From contig CP154956.1 of the NCBI GenBank assembly GCA_039621445.1, forward strand, positions 71,918,914 to 71,982,913: a stretch of 64,000 nt of DNA, read 5' to 3'. The translations under genes and the position numbers were made by a program. Source of the DNA: Euglena gracilis. Its lineage: Eukaryota; Euglenida; Euglenophyceae; Euglenales. Below, one piece after another: positions 13,901 to 24,622 of the stretch. Position 1 is the stretch's first letter. Every line of letters begins with the position of its first letter. Below the pieces are notes generated by a model. That model saw only the letters and a list, made by a program, of their open reading frames with translations, ran no database searches and was not told where the DNA came from.

Positions 13901-16534
13901 AGTAGCTCCAGTAGCTCCAGGTCTCTCAGCAGATGGGGGCTGCACCACGCCACGATAAACCACCGGGCACGCCTCGCCATGCATAGCCCCTGGGGTTCTG
14001 CCTTGGTGCGGGGCTTGCCGACGACATCGAGCAGCCCAAGGAGCTCAAGCTGGCGGCCCAGTTGGGTAAGGGCGTGTTTGCCTCCGGCTGCTTCGTCACG
14101 GGGGCCCGCGTGACGCGGCCTGACGAGCAGTGGTCTTTGGCCCCACCAGGGAGCCACCCCGTGCTGAGTGTCCCGAAGGAGGATGCCCCCCAAGCATCCT
14201 CGAACGACCTCGAACGACACTTGAGGATGTTCGCGAGCATCCTCCTATGTTAAAACAACAGAGATTCAGAACGTCATACGAAAGGACTTGCACACACAAG
14301 GAGGAGTTGCACACACGTAATTCATTTCCTTCCTTGCTTCCTCATTGCAGAGAATGCTTGCGAGCATCCCCGAACGCACTCGGACGACATTCGAGGGTGT
14401 TCGTGAGCATCCTGCTACTGTAACCCTGCCCAGAGTGAGCACCGAATTGATCAATCGCGACATTTTCCATGCCAGCGAGCCTTCAGTGCCTTGAAGGAGA
14501 CCTGTCCTGCCCCTTGTCCACCAACCCCACCAAACAGTGGACCATCTCTGTGGGACGGCATGGCCCTCCAAGTCCAGCGATGACTAACGCCCTGTCCTCC
14601 TGTAGGGCTGCCCGTTAAACTTGGGCATTTTTTCAAATTGAACACAAAGGAACCTCCAAGACAGTTGTCCTCTGATCAGCGGCGGTGGTCGTTGAACATG
14701 AGGGTATCCTGTGGGGAACTTCCACGTTGGGCAGGGGAGGGGTGCGGGGAACAGCAACACAGGAGGACATTGGGGGCCCCTTCCACCCCCCACGGGCTCC
14801 CCTTCACGCACGGGGTGGCCCCCTGCCTCGATGTTGCTGAGCGAGGCGGAAGGCTTCCTGGTCCGCAACGCGGACCACCTGGAGCAGTGCACCGCCACTG
14901 GGAAGCCCTGCGTGGGCGACTTCAGCCTCGCCCGGCGGTGGCCCGCCCCCCCTCCAGGCATGGCTGGGGGACAAACAACCTATTGGGTGCCACACAGTGG
15001 ACACCGTGGGTCGGGAGGAGGGAGTGGGCACTGTCCACAGGCAGGCATCCGGGGCCGGGGAAACGATGCTTGTTATTGGAGACCGGGGGGGGGGTAACTA
15101 TTCGAGGAGGCTCGAGCTCGAACGTTTGATTTCGAGCCTCCTCAAACGTTTTTGAGCCCCCCTCTCGGGGGGGGGGGGGCTTAGACTCATTGAACTCATT
15201 CGAGGCATGTTCGAGGAGGCTCTCGAGCCTCCTCGAACACTCCTCGAATGCCCGAGAGTCTCGTCCAACGTACATATGCATGCAGCTGTTTTCGCGTGCA
15301 AAAGGACAGGGCATGGGCAATAAAGCTGTTGAAGCCCACCCTGTCAGGGGTGGGGGGGGGGCTTGAACAGCTCCCCGAACGCGTCCGAGGCACGTTCGAC
15401 GAGGCTCCCTGCTGGTTCCCGCCCCTGCCCCACACGGTCCCCCCAGCCCAGAGGGCCACCGCCGCTCCCCCAACGTGGCCAACAATAACAATAAAGCTGT
15501 TGAAGCCCACCCTGTCAGGGGTGGGGGGGGGGCTTGAACAGCTCCCCGAACGCGTCCGAGGCACGTTCGACGAGGCTCCCTGCTGGTTCCCGCCCCTGCC
15601 CCACACGGTCCCCCCAGCCCAGAGGGCCACCGCCGCTCCCCCAACGTGGCCAACCCCATCGCCGCCGGCTGGTACCGCGCCCGCTGGGGCCTCGCCGGGG
15701 TGACGGCCAGCTATGACCTGGCGGCGGACCAGCTGCTGGCCCAGGCCTGTTTCCCTTGACGCAGCTGGGCACGGTGTGCGGGATTGATGCCTCTTTGGTG
15801 TGGTAGGTGGACTGGGTGGGTTTTGATGGAAAGTCCATTTTTGTTGTGTTGTGGAGATGACATATCTTTTGTGCAGTTGCTCAGGGAATGCACCAACGAT
15901 TGTCTTTCCCCAATTGGAAAACGGCAAGGGAAAGTCTTTTTCTCTCCTCTTCTTGTTTGCGTTCATTTATGTTTGTTTTCCCCTTTTTTGTTTTGAAAGG
16001 TTTTACAAGGATTTGCTTCACCAGTTTTTGCTATCATTTTCTGATGATCTTAGCTTTTTCAGGGCATTGTCACCAGCTTGGGAAACCACCCCAGACAGTG
16101 TGTTTCGTTGCATCATCGCTCCGATTTGGTGTGTCCAAGGATCTTATTGCATCAAAACAATGGATGGAAGTTGGGATATTCCACCACACCTTTGGTTCAA
16201 GTCCCACCAACCCCAAAAATGGGAGGCCTGCAGTTATTCTAACCCCAACAATGCACCTCCTCGGGTCTCAAACAGTGCCTGCGTTGGACCTGCTGCAGGC
16301 GCTGCCCCGGGGGGCGGTGGAGGTGACGCTGCACCAGCACATGCCAATGTTCCACATGGAGTACTGCGTCTTCTGCAAGTTCCTCTCCGACGGGCACAAC
16401 TTCACTGACTGCGGGCGTCCCTGCGAGAAACATGAGGTCTCCCCCCCTGCTGGTGCTGTGACAACCGAGCCACTATTTCAATGGCATGCGCGTGTGGCAC
16501 ACAGGTGTTCAACGCCTTTGTCAGATGCGTGTCA

Positions 16535-16625
<91 letters not shown>

Positions 16626-17556
16626 CACATAACACACAAAACGTTGGCACGATGCATCCATGCCGGCAACATACACCCGCTGTGTTCTGTCTGTCTGCAG
16701 GTGGAGCTGGAGGACCGCAGCGGGGCCCGCCATGTGCTGAAGGCGGACCTTGGCTGTCGCAACACGTTGTTCAACAGCAAGGCCCAGACCGGCTCCGAGC
16801 ACTTCTCCCGGCTGCTGCCCAGGCACTGCTCCCGCACAGCCTGTGGTGTCCAATGCTTTCCAGCCCATCCTTCAGGAAGGAGTAAGACTGTACTTAATTC
16901 TTTGACATTTGTGTGCAAAATGGAGATTTCCCTCCAAAATTCCTGGACACTTTTGCCTGCTGGAATGTCTAGCCCCCGGCCAGGCGTGGGTGCTGCTGTC
17001 TGAGTGTAACTCCCTGGTTGCACTTTGGGGGAATGTTCTGCCCCCCCCAGGTGTCCAGCAGAAGTTTTCTCTTAATTGGTCTTTTATTCTTTGGGGAATG
17101 GGGTGCTTTGAGTCCCAGGGGCAAAAGGTTCAGGCTTACTGGACTGTGGGGTGCTGGCTGAGGGTGGGTCAAAGCAGGTCTGACCTCTTTTTGACGTGAG
17201 AAAACTGGCAAACAGAAACAGAGAAAAATGGAAACCCACAAAAAGGAAATAAAAGAATGAAAAATGAATGACTTAAAAAGGAACAATCAAATATCCAACA
17301 AACAGACAAGAAAAATTGGACATAATAAATGAAAATGAAATACCGATACAGGGCGTGCCTGCCGCCAGCTGCCGGCTGCGACCACTTCCGCGTGGAGCTG
17401 CTGCAGGAGAGCGGCGAGGAGGCCGACCGCCTGGCGGTGGCGTACCGCGAGCTGCTCGACGGACGGCGCAGCGGCGCCGCACTGTGGCGTGACCTCCGCC
17501 TCGCCAGCCAGCTGGGCGTGACGCGCGGCACCCTGCAGGACCGCCCGACGGAGTGA
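4929..17556 (+). CDS. Long peptidase-U32 family protein (RlhA/TrhP-like)
   Basis: About 20 exons encode roughly 830 residues. Exons (approximate): 4929-5155, 5428-5466, 5592-5682, 6216-6360, 7455-7545, 8467-8508, 8623-8709, 8951-9105, 10009-10155, 10621-10661, 10986-11150, 11601-11751, 12470-12690, 13634-13733, 14014-14130, 14836-14929, 15643-15747, 16275-16436, 16701-16816, 17367-17556 (TGA). In order the exons show [14 protein letters not shown] and [34 protein letters not shown] with GQC; the second cysteine pair; [22 protein letters not shown]; then the C-terminal collagenase-like part ([15 protein letters not shown]), [18 protein letters not shown] and LGVTRGTL. Family members are Fe-S proteins of tRNA, rRNA or ubiquinone hydroxylation; a proteolytic role is doubtful. 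The length matches the long bacterial form with a second module. A start codon and any targeting peptide are not found; they must lie upstream, possibly beyond the satellite. The exact substrate is unknown. Confidence 0.93.
5142..5427 (+). mobile_element. First U32 intron as inverted-repeat element with duplication
   Basis: The intron (5156-5427) joins FPGE to LSAAAEL. Its 5' end (GGCTTTTGCTTA from 5155) pairs with 5403-5414 (TAAGCACAAGCC). The element is flanked by TGTTCCCCGGCGAG (5142-5155) and TGTTCCCGGCGAG (5415-5427), so excision removes the element plus one repeat copy. Inside are two copies of TGCTAGGGGCAGGCACCCT and a stem GGCACC-AAA-GGTGCC at 5296-5310. The donor is GC, not GT. Confidence 0.7.
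7088..7357. mobile_element. Inverted-repeat element, family A copy 1
   Basis: Ends CAGGCTTCTTTTTAAG (7088-7103) and CTTTAAAAGAAGCCTG (7342-7357) are inverted repeats matching at 15 of 16. The first 160 bases are nearly identical, in opposite orientation, to 27774-27926. The interior has long C/G runs and the stem GGCGC-AAA-GCGCC. It sits inside a U32 intron. Confidence 0.85.
7455..8508 (+). CDS. U32 exons with the four Fe-S cysteines
   Basis: Exon 7455-7545 reads [18 protein letters not shown] then SANR. Exon 8467-8508 reads [13 protein letters not shown]. Together they rebuild the family motif C-x6-C ... NRG-x-C-x3-C-R that binds a [4Fe-4S] cluster in characterised U32 proteins (RlhA, TrhP, UbiU/UbiV). 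All four cysteines are present. They are split by a 0.9-kb intron that carries a poly(T)/GCA element, and the second exon has no GT within 20 bases after its apparent end. Confidence 0.85.
7917..8345. mobile_element. Poly(T)/GCA element, copy 1
   Basis: Begins ATGCAACTTGCATAAT and ends CATAATTTGAAGGGCCAAGTTGCAT when written in two parts, giving terminal inverted repeats around ATGCAACTTG. The interior repeats TTTTTTTGCATT and holds a duplicated block with GTAGTTGGTTG. A second copy with the same ends lies at 57109-57488. Confidence 0.8.
8730..8935 (+). repeat. TGG/TGTGG-rich simple repeat filling an intron
   Basis: Degenerate TGGTGTGG and ACAGTATGG units make up nearly the whole intron between the U32 exons ending in ELLP and starting QLVAAG. 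A CTGCC repeat is found at both exon edges. Confidence 0.8.
9355..9472. repeat. GGAAACTGTCAGGGT-type element, copy 1
   Basis: AGGAAATTGTCAGGGTGTC, ACCGGCCAACCTGTC and the closing GACAGTTTCTCAGGGAGGG match the motif set at 41034-41142, and partial copies lie at 24970-25040 and 25365-25420. Confidence 0.6.
9604..9825. mobile_element. C/G-capped inverted-repeat element (222 bp)
   Basis: The left end is a C run followed by AAATAACCTGGCGGGG. The right end is CCCGCCAGGTTATTT followed by a G run. Internal partial copies of the same motif occur (GCCAAGTTATTGGAACCA, GTGCCAAGTGACTGGAACC). It lies in the U32 intron between 9.1 and 10.0 kb. Confidence 0.8.
11817..12221. mobile_element. C/G-capped inverted-repeat element, TCCAACGACC family
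   Basis: The left end is a C run then ATGTCCAACGACC. The right end GGTCATTGGACAT is followed by a G run. Internal copies of TCCAACGACCACCCC and GGTCAGAGGAC occur three times. A stem CCCGGCGC-TTC-GCGCCGGG lies at 11908-11926. A shortened relative lies at 45086-45144. It sits inside a U32 intron. Confidence 0.8.
14181..14420. repeat. Two copies of a CGAACG/GCATCC palindromic repeat
   Basis: 14181-14244 and 14353-14420 share GAGCATCC-CGAACG, a central CGAACGACA/GGACGACAT and a closing GTTCG-GAGCATCC. Each is itself roughly palindromic. Related CTCGAACG palindromes recur at 15095-15250. Confidence 0.7.
15319..15654. repeat. 165-bp tandem duplication across an intron-exon border
   Basis: 15319-15483 and 15490-15654 match base for base as far as I can check, including the length of the G run, with a period of 171. 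The unit ends with AACGTGGCCAAC, the first 12 bases of the exon that encodes [11 protein letters not shown], so the first copy carries an orphan exon start. Confidence 0.95.
16275..17556 (+). CDS. U32 C-terminal signature and end of gene
   Basis: Exon 16275-16436 carries [20 protein letters not shown] and CGRPCEKH, the signature of the second module in long U32 proteins. Exon 16701-16816 carries [18 protein letters not shown]. Exon 17367-17556 carries [10 protein letters not shown] and [14 protein letters not shown] followed by TGA. The first two are joined by a clean GT-AG intron that contains a (CA)n tract. Confidence 0.93.
16537..16622. repeat. (CA)n microsatellite
   Basis: A pure CA tract of about 85 bases inside the penultimate stretch of U32 introns. 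Confidence 0.98.
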
Positions 17557-18829
17557 GCCCCCCGCCTCCCTGCCATTTGTGTGTGGGCCGCGCCAATGGC
17601 CATGTGGTGTGTTGTGCCGGGGGGGGACAGCCAAATGTATATACCGATGTGGTGGCTGTGGGCCAGCCTCCCCCCTCTACCCTGTCCATGTGGCCCCGCC
17701 CTCAGTACTGACGACACGCACCGGCTGCTGCATCGCGCCGCGCCTCTGATCTCCATTTTGGCCCTGCCCTTTCAGCCAGCCTTGAGGGTGCCTCACACAG
17801 TGTGCAGCTGGTTGTGCATAATGGCATGGCAGAACGTTGCACCTCTGGGGCGCAATCCTGCATTTTTCATGCCATCTGTACCATTGGGGGTTTTCTTCAA
17901 CCGCCCGCATAACTGATTGGTTCGGCATAAACGTTGTGTCTTCAGCAAAGGGGGTCAAGTTCTGAGTTTGTTGTTGTGTCTATCTTGTTTCTCATTGATA
18001 GGTTGCCATTTTGGCAAATGGGTGGATTATGCACAAGAATCTGGGAGGTTTTCCATCCAAACTGCCATTTAATTCGACCCCTGCCGCGGTTTCCCTCCAA
18101 AGGGCTGATTTCTCTGTCTCTCGGCTCAAATGGACCATAAACTGACCCTTCCCAAAGTGGGATCCAAGGCCGCTCCCCATCTCGGGCCCAGTGGGAGTTC
18201 AAGGATACCCTCCAGGCTGCATCTGCATTGGAAGCAACCCACCTCCTGCCATCCTCCCCCCCTCCCGTGCCTCTGCCCCCCATCCCAGGTGGATGGCCAT
18301 CGTGCTTCCCAATGGTGGCGTTGTGGTCCAACGTGTTCCCCACCCTGACGCCCAAGGCTAAAGGCAGGCGCTGGCGGATTGACCGCATCCGATGAAACGG
18401 CTCAACAAAACGATCCAATGTTTTTTTTAACCATTTCTTTAAAGCTTCTGGGGGATCAATCATCAACGTCATCTGTGACGCCCCCAGCCCACTCCTGCAA
18501 CCGTTGACCCCTGTGCCGTGCCGGAGGAGACAGAGGAGCACACCCTGGCGTCTGAACTTTGGACGGCGAGGTGGCAATGGATATTTTTCAAGTTTGGACC
18601 GCCAGGGGGGGGTAGGGTGGGGGGGGTAGGTTGCTCCGTGGCTGGGGGGAGCAACACAAGAGCACTGGTGTAAGGGGTCCCTGGCCACTCACCACACAAA
18701 CTGGACCAGAAGCGAGGTCAGTGCCGGCCATAAACAGACAAGAAGGAACTCAGGGGAGGGTAGGGGGGGGGTTGGTCTGCCAGACCCCCTCCCCCCTCCC
18801 TGGGGCGGTCGCATCCTCTGCCTCCATCA
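17557..18829. other. Intergenic, no gene seen
   Basis: Between the U32 stop and the F-box-like exon I see no exon-like block. The composition is mixed and only short random frames occur. It should contain the 3' end of the U32 transcript. Confidence 0.5.
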
Positions 18830-21800
18830 GCCCCGGCCTGGCCACGAGCCAATGCCGGGAGGACCGGCCCCCCTGCTCGGTGCCCGCCGACGTGGCGTTC
18901 CACATCGCGAAGTACTCCGTCCTGTACCGGGAGGTGCTCGCCTGTGCGCTCGTCTGCAAGGCGTGGTGCGCCGCCGTGCAGCCCATGGCCGGCCAGCCCC
19001 GGCACTTGGCCCATGCAGCGGCCCATCCTCCTCCCGACGGAACAAGTGAGTGGTGGGCAGGGGATCTGGGGGGATGGCAGCTCATTCGGTGAAATGTAGT
19101 CAGACCTGTGAACTTTACTCCCCCCCGTTGTGCAGGCAGTTTCCTTTTTTGTAACCATTTCTGTGCTTTCATTGGGGAGCGGTCTTGGGGATGTCCCAAG
19201 GACAGAGGGGGTCGGTTAGCCACCCCCCTGCCGATAAATCATTGTGCCCCAGAACCACGAACCAGAACCCAGAACCCAGAACCATTTCCTTTAGCTGGAG
19301 GGGACCACGCCCCTGGGGGGGGGTCCTCCCGGGGTGGAATGCCACGGGAGGTAGGTTCACGGGAGGTTGAGCCGCAGCCAGCAGCGGTCGGCCGCGGCCC
19401 AGCCAAAATGGGTATTTGGTTGGGCTGCGGCCGCCGAAATATTTGGTTGGGGCTGTTGTCGGCCACGGTCCAACCAACGTGCAAATGACTATGAATGACG
19501 ATCTCAAAGAACAGATTCAGAAGTTATTTTGAAGGAATAGGGTTAGGTCAAGGTTCTCATGCAAGCAGTCCTCGACAGGGTGTTCAGCGAGCCCAAAGAG
19601 CCGCCCAAACTCGGGTTAAAACATGGGGTACCCGAGCGAGGTGCCAAAGGCGCCTGCCGCCGACCTGCAGCTGGGGCCGCCCGCTGGCACTGCTGGGGGC
19701 GGCCCACATCCTGCAGCCACTCAACACGGGGGCGTACGACGACACTGTGCTGTGGGAGAGCCGCGTCGCGGAGATGGGCGGCGCATCGTGGAAGCGCCCG
19801 GACGCCTCCCCGTTCCACTTGTCTTAGGCAGCGCTCATTGCCCAAACAAATTCACTTTTTTTGTATTTTTTGTATGCGGGTTCCCGTTTACAATTTCACA
19901 AATTTTTTTCTGGGAAGCTTTTAGGGGGGCTATGACAAAGGTTTGGGTTTTTTTGTGGCCAGCGAAAGCAACACACCTTTTTTCTGAACATCCTGTCAGT
20001 CCAAGAAATCAGGTTGCGGGGCTCAGTTGTATGGACAGTGGGGCATTTGACGCTGACTAATTAAGCTGTCAAAGGTGCAGTCCTCTCAAATTGCAACCTT
20101 GGCCCCAAGCCTCTCAAAATGCCGGAACCTGTTTCCGCCAGAATGGTGTTGAACCATTTCACACTCCCCTTGTTCTGGACGGCAGCGCAGGCAAGCGCGC
20201 CTCACCCCTCCCCTGCCTTCCTGGCTGCACAATCATCAGGCATTGCTAAACGATAAAGTGGAATAGCAGGGGTTCTCGTAAAATCAGTCGGCACGCCCGG
20301 GGCAAGCACCCACTACACACAGATCTGAAAAAAAGATTCTTTTTTAATGAGGTTCTCAATCCAGTCCCCTCCATAAGGGCAGCATCTCATAAACACAACT
20401 TTTGCACGGATAACCAACCAACACATAACTGCCTAACTCTTCCAGAAATTACAATCTCCGTTTGGCAATCTTGCCAACTTAAAACTGAACATTTTTCACC
20501 GGTTGACCCACACCGAGAAACACACTGAAAGTGCAGAACTTCATAAAGCAGCCACCTCCAAGGATACCATCTTTCTTATCCACACCCGACATGTGCATGC
20601 ACAAAAAAAGCAGATTCACTTCTTTAAATCGTCAGCCATTTGCGTTATTGTAGTCAATATTCCACGCACCATGCTTTGTCTTCAATTGCAGGCGGTAATC
20701 CACACACAGGTTTCTTTTAGGCAGATATCTGCCTAAGTTAACCTCCCCTAAATAATAAACCCCCTGTTTGGGGTCCTTGAAGTCGGGGTCCAAGGGGTGG
20801 GTTGTGATTTGGGGGGGGGGGGGTAATTTTTGGGCAAAAAATTTCAAAGTCAAAAATCAATCCCAAAACCCCCTCCACAGGCTCCAATAGTCACCTTTTT
20901 TTGGCATTTTTGGGATTCTCTTGAAAAATGGTTGCTTCTTGAGTATATTTTCTGCACTAATTTTCATTATTTTTATGCTTTTTTGCAACATTTCTGCTGA
21001 TTTTTTTCCTGTTTTTTTTTCCTTTGCTTTCACAGCTGCCAGAGGGGAGTTATTGTTATTTGGGCGACCGAAGCGGTCCTCGGGCGGTGGGGGGGAACAT
21101 TTGGGGGGTTTTATTATTTAGGGGGGGGGTTAACGCTTGTCTCTCACAAAAGCCCCATTCTGTGACTCCTCTTGTCTCGTTTTAGGCGGATATCCGCGTG
21201 CAGTTGTAATATTTCTTCGTATCTCAAACGCCATGGATAACGTAAAGCCACACCCATTCAACATTTTTGAACACCCATTTCCAATCGTTCTAATGCCCCC
21301 AAAACACAATCCATAGACAATCGGAAACGGTGATGGCGGCGTGATAACCGCGCAAAAAACCTTCAGAAAACATTTTTCCCAAAGCTGCCACTCACACCTC
21401 TGAATTTGAACCTTGGGCCCTTTTAGGGGAAACAGCCAACGGCAAAAGAAGCAGTTGGGCAATTAGCGCCGCCTAAGCCTGTCGTGCATCCTGACCCCCC
21501 TCATCCCGGACGTTCTCTTTGATCTCAGCGGGGCAGGAGCCCACTCTTGAGTCTCTCTGCAGGGTTCGGAATCGCCCTCCCCCTGTGAGCTGAGCGGAAC
21601 ACGGCTTCTGGATGGGTGCCCCCAAGGCAGGTGACCACCGTCAAGCCTACTTTCCCTTCCACACTGGGAGACGAACCCGTCCTACCAGTTAAGGGCCGGT
21701 GGACCCCTGTGGGCAGCTCCGCTCGAAGTTCTCCATCTTCCGGGCGCTGCCCAACGCATGGAAGTGTGGGGTGCTGTACTTCGACGGCCATGGCATCCTT

Positions 21801-21835
21801 CCCAGAGAAGGGTGGGCCGCCCGCACACACAGCAC

Positions 21836-21866
<31 letters not shown>

Positions 21867-24622
21867 TCAGTCTGGCACATGAGCCCAGGCACATCCAACC
21901 CCTCCAGCTGTGTTGTGTGTGTGTGTGTGTGTGTGTGTTGTGTGTGTGTTGTGCGTTGTGCGTTGTGCGTTGTGCGTTGTGTGTTGTGTGTTGTGTGTTG
22001 TGCGTTGTGCGTTGTGTGTTGTGTTGTGTTGTGTTGTGTTTTGGGTGGTGGGTGGGTGGGTGGGTGGGTGGGTGGGTGGGTGGGTGGGTGGGTGGGTGTG
22101 TGTGTGGGTGTGTGGGTGGGTGGGTGGGTGGGTGTGTGTGTGTGTGTGTGTGTGTGTGGAAACACACACATCTCCCCTCCCCTGTCCACCAAATTGACCC
22201 GGCTTGTCCAACGACCCGATGCGATCAGGTGCGACCTTTTTGGGCCAAGGCCTGGGGCCGCCAAGAAACATCCCCGTGCTGGGGCGTCGCCGGCTCCTCC
22301 CCGCCGCCCCGGCGCCACCCCGCCCTGCCCCTCCCCACGCTGAACATCGTGGGCACGCTGTTCAACCGCCGGGACCTCTTCGCGGGCCCCACCCTGCAGC
22401 TGGACCTCGACTGGGTGTACCGCCTGAGGCCGTTCCTCGACGAGGCGTTCTATGCTCTGGGAGGGACGTGAGAGATTCTTGGGTGCTCTGAGGCCTGAAG
22501 GGTGGGATTTCCCTTTGAGGCGGGGGTGGGGCAGGGGGGGGGGGGTCCAGTGCAGAGAGAGTGAGCAAAGACGGCCAGCACAATTGTGCCACACGGTAGC
22601 CACGAGGTCCTTTGAAGCGTGTCAGACCTTTTGGTTGCACTGGGGTTGGGAGCCAATTGTATCCGGGGCTGTCTCCTCTTGTCGATCTTTCCCAACGTTT
22701 TGGGGGGTCGTTTGCACACCAGCAATGGCCCCAATCACTCTCCTTCTAAATGCTGGACTGTTGGAAGTGCAAAGAAAGGGCAGTGCATTTGTGATGCCCC
22801 GGCCCAGCCGCCAACGGGTTGTCGGAGCGCTTCGGGATCGCGCCGTGCATCTTCGCATCGGCGGCGGTGCTCCAGGCGAAGCAGCGCAAGGATGGCGATG
22901 GCGACGACCCGACCTCGTCCCCGCCTCGCTTCCCTGGCACCGGTGAGGTGTGCCTGTGCGTTGCGTGCGTTGCGTGCGTTGGTGGCATGCAATTTTCTGA
23001 GCTTGGCTTTCTCGGCAGCCGGGTGTACAGGAGGCTTTTTGTCCCTCCGATAAGTCCGGGCTCTGTTTCTGTGGTTACGTGTGGGCTTGCCGTGGCCTTG
23101 CAGGACCGTGCTGCCCCCCCCCACCCCCGCTCCATGGCCCACAGGGGGCGCTGCCTTGGCCGCAGTTCGAGAGCGCCGTGGGGCAGCAGTTCCTCAACAC
23201 GCTGGGGCTGCACTTGCGGGGGCTGCAGGACCCCTGGACGAATGAGCCCGCGTACGCGATGACTCGCCCGCGGCGCCTCCAGAGGGGGGGGGCATCCCTT
23301 GGGGGGGGGGGGGCAGGTGTGCTGGTGGTTGGGGCTTGCATTTGGGGCTGACTGCGGGGGACTGGGTGTGGGGTGTCTGCACTCTGCAGCGAAATGGCCA
23401 GCTTTTGGTGGGTGGGAAGTCGTGGGAGGTAGGTAGCTATGGCTGGCTGCGGCCCAACCCAAAACTTTTTTTGGTTGGGCCCTCGGCCGACCGTGCCCAC
23501 GACGGCCCCAACCAAACTGCAAAAAATGATCACAAATAAGAATGAGGTTCTTTGAAGGAATAGGGTTCGAGATAGGATTATCCTGCAAACACTTGAACCC
23601 ACTTCCCGCTCATCGTTGCTATATTGGCCTGTACAGGATACTCAGCGAACCCTAAGAGGGGCCCAACTCGGGTCAATACAGATGGGACGACTCCCTCAGC
23701 GCCTTTGGTGCCTCGCTCGGGTCCCCCATGCGCCATGTGTATGAACCCTAGTTGGGCGGCTCTTTGGGGTAGCTGGTGCCCTCTAGGGGCCAATTATCAT
23801 GCAATTGCACGATGCAGTTCTGCTTTGGTTGCTGGATCTGTTGGGGTTGGGTGGCCGCGGCCGACTGTGGCCCAACCAAACCAAACTTGGAATTGGGGTC
23901 CGTAGCTGGCCACAGCCGCACTTCGTCCCGTGACTGATTGCCCATTGCCCCGGGGGCTTGCGGCAGCACTGGACCAGGGCAGTCCATGAGGGGTGGGATT
24001 TTACTAAGAGCTGCCCTTTTGGCCGAGGGATGACCTACAGCTGATCAAGGAGTCAACTGAGCGATGCCAGAAATCACTTTCCCCTCGAAATCGACCCATT
24101 TTTGTCAAAATATAGGCATTTTTTTGGCTATAGTTCTTGTGGATTTTCATTGAATGTGTTGGGACAGGAATTTTTTTGCTTTAGGACCGCCCTTCACTGG
24201 ACAAATCACTTCAGAGACCATCTGGATTGTCTTTTGTTTGTTTCAAACATTCATTTGTTTTTCCAAACACCGTTGCAGGCCAATTTTAGGGATGGGTTTC
24301 TGATTGGGTTTGCTAGGTTCCCAACACAGCGTCAGTCGCCATGGTCACAACGGCATCTGGGGTGCCCTCCCTCTACCCCCCCCCTCCCCAATGAGGCGGC
24401 GTGCCTCCCCGGCTCTCCGCGCCGTACCCGCCGGGCCCCCTGGAGGGGCTGCTGGACGTCATAGTCACGAAGCGCCAGGTGGCGCTGGTGGAGATGTTCG
24501 CTGCGGAGACGAGCTGCTTCGTCCAGCTGCGCATCGGGCGGGACGTCGCCCATCCGGTGGTGGTGCTCTGCATCGGCCGCCTCCGGACCAGGCTGGACGG
24601 CCCGCCGGGAGGGGACGACATC
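18830..24622 (+). CDS. F-box-like protein of unknown function
   Basis: A series of GC-rich, high-GC3 exons on +: about 18830-19045, 19671-19820, 21717-21810, 22285-22468, 22810-22942, 23166-23282, 24440-24622. The first encodes VPADVAFHIAKYS and ALVCKAWCAAVQP, which fits the F-box pattern (P-x-D-V-x2-I and L-V-C-K-x-W). The others read LALLGAAHILQPLNTGAYDD, FSIFRALPNAWKCGVLYFDG, FNRRDLFAGPTLQLDLDWVY, RFGIAPCIFASAAVLQAK, FLNTLGLHLRGLQDPW and VALVEMFAAETSCFVQLRI. None of these matches a substrate-binding repeat that I know. F-box proteins usually link Skp1-cullin ubiquitin ligases to targets; that role here is inference. Donors GTGAGT (19046) and GTGAGG (22943) are conventional, while the exon ending near 23282 has no nearby GT. 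Start and stop codons are not established, and joining all the exons into one gene is my assumption. Confidence 0.5.
19345..19650. repeat. CGGCC/CCAACC fold-back element, partial copy
   Basis: GGTTGAGCCGCAGCC, GGTTGGGGCTG and GTCCAACCAACGTGC, followed by GAAGGAATAGGGTTAGG and AGCCGCCCAAACTCGGGTTA, match the copies at 23400-23930 and 38697-39345. The copy stops at the exon starting near 19671. Confidence 0.7.
20330..21480. mobile_element. Degenerate copy of the CTTAGGCGGCG inverted-repeat element
   Basis: The right end GGGCAATTAGCGCCGCCTAAG (21455-21477) matches the end of the 33.3-35.9 kb element, and 20360-20460 resembles 35360-35460 (CAGTCCCCTCC, GCAGCATCTC, CAGAAATT). It contains GGCAGATATCTGCC and GGCGGATATCCGC palindromes. 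It lies in an intron of the F-box-like gene. Confidence 0.6.
21838..22160. repeat. CA tract followed by TG / GTTGTGC / GGGTG repeats
   Basis: A CA tract (21838-21866) is followed by TG, GTTGTGCGTTGTGC, GTGTT and GGGTGGGTG blocks. The two ends are complementary and could form a long hairpin. Confidence 0.95.
23400..23930. mobile_element. CGGCC/CCAACC fold-back element, copy 2
   Basis: Starts with GGCTGCGGCCCAACCC and ends with GACTGTGGCCCAACC-type sequence. The interior (GAAGGAATAGGGTT, GGCCTGTACAGGATACTCAGC, CCCTAGTTGGGCGGCTCTTT, GATGCAGTTCTGCTT) aligns with 38860-39190. No protein is encoded. Confidence 0.75.

Noticed and set aside
14922-15966. - strand frames containing a perfectly repeated 55-residue unit
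   Set aside because: Created by the 165-bp DNA duplication whose period is a multiple of three; the + strand carries the true exon.
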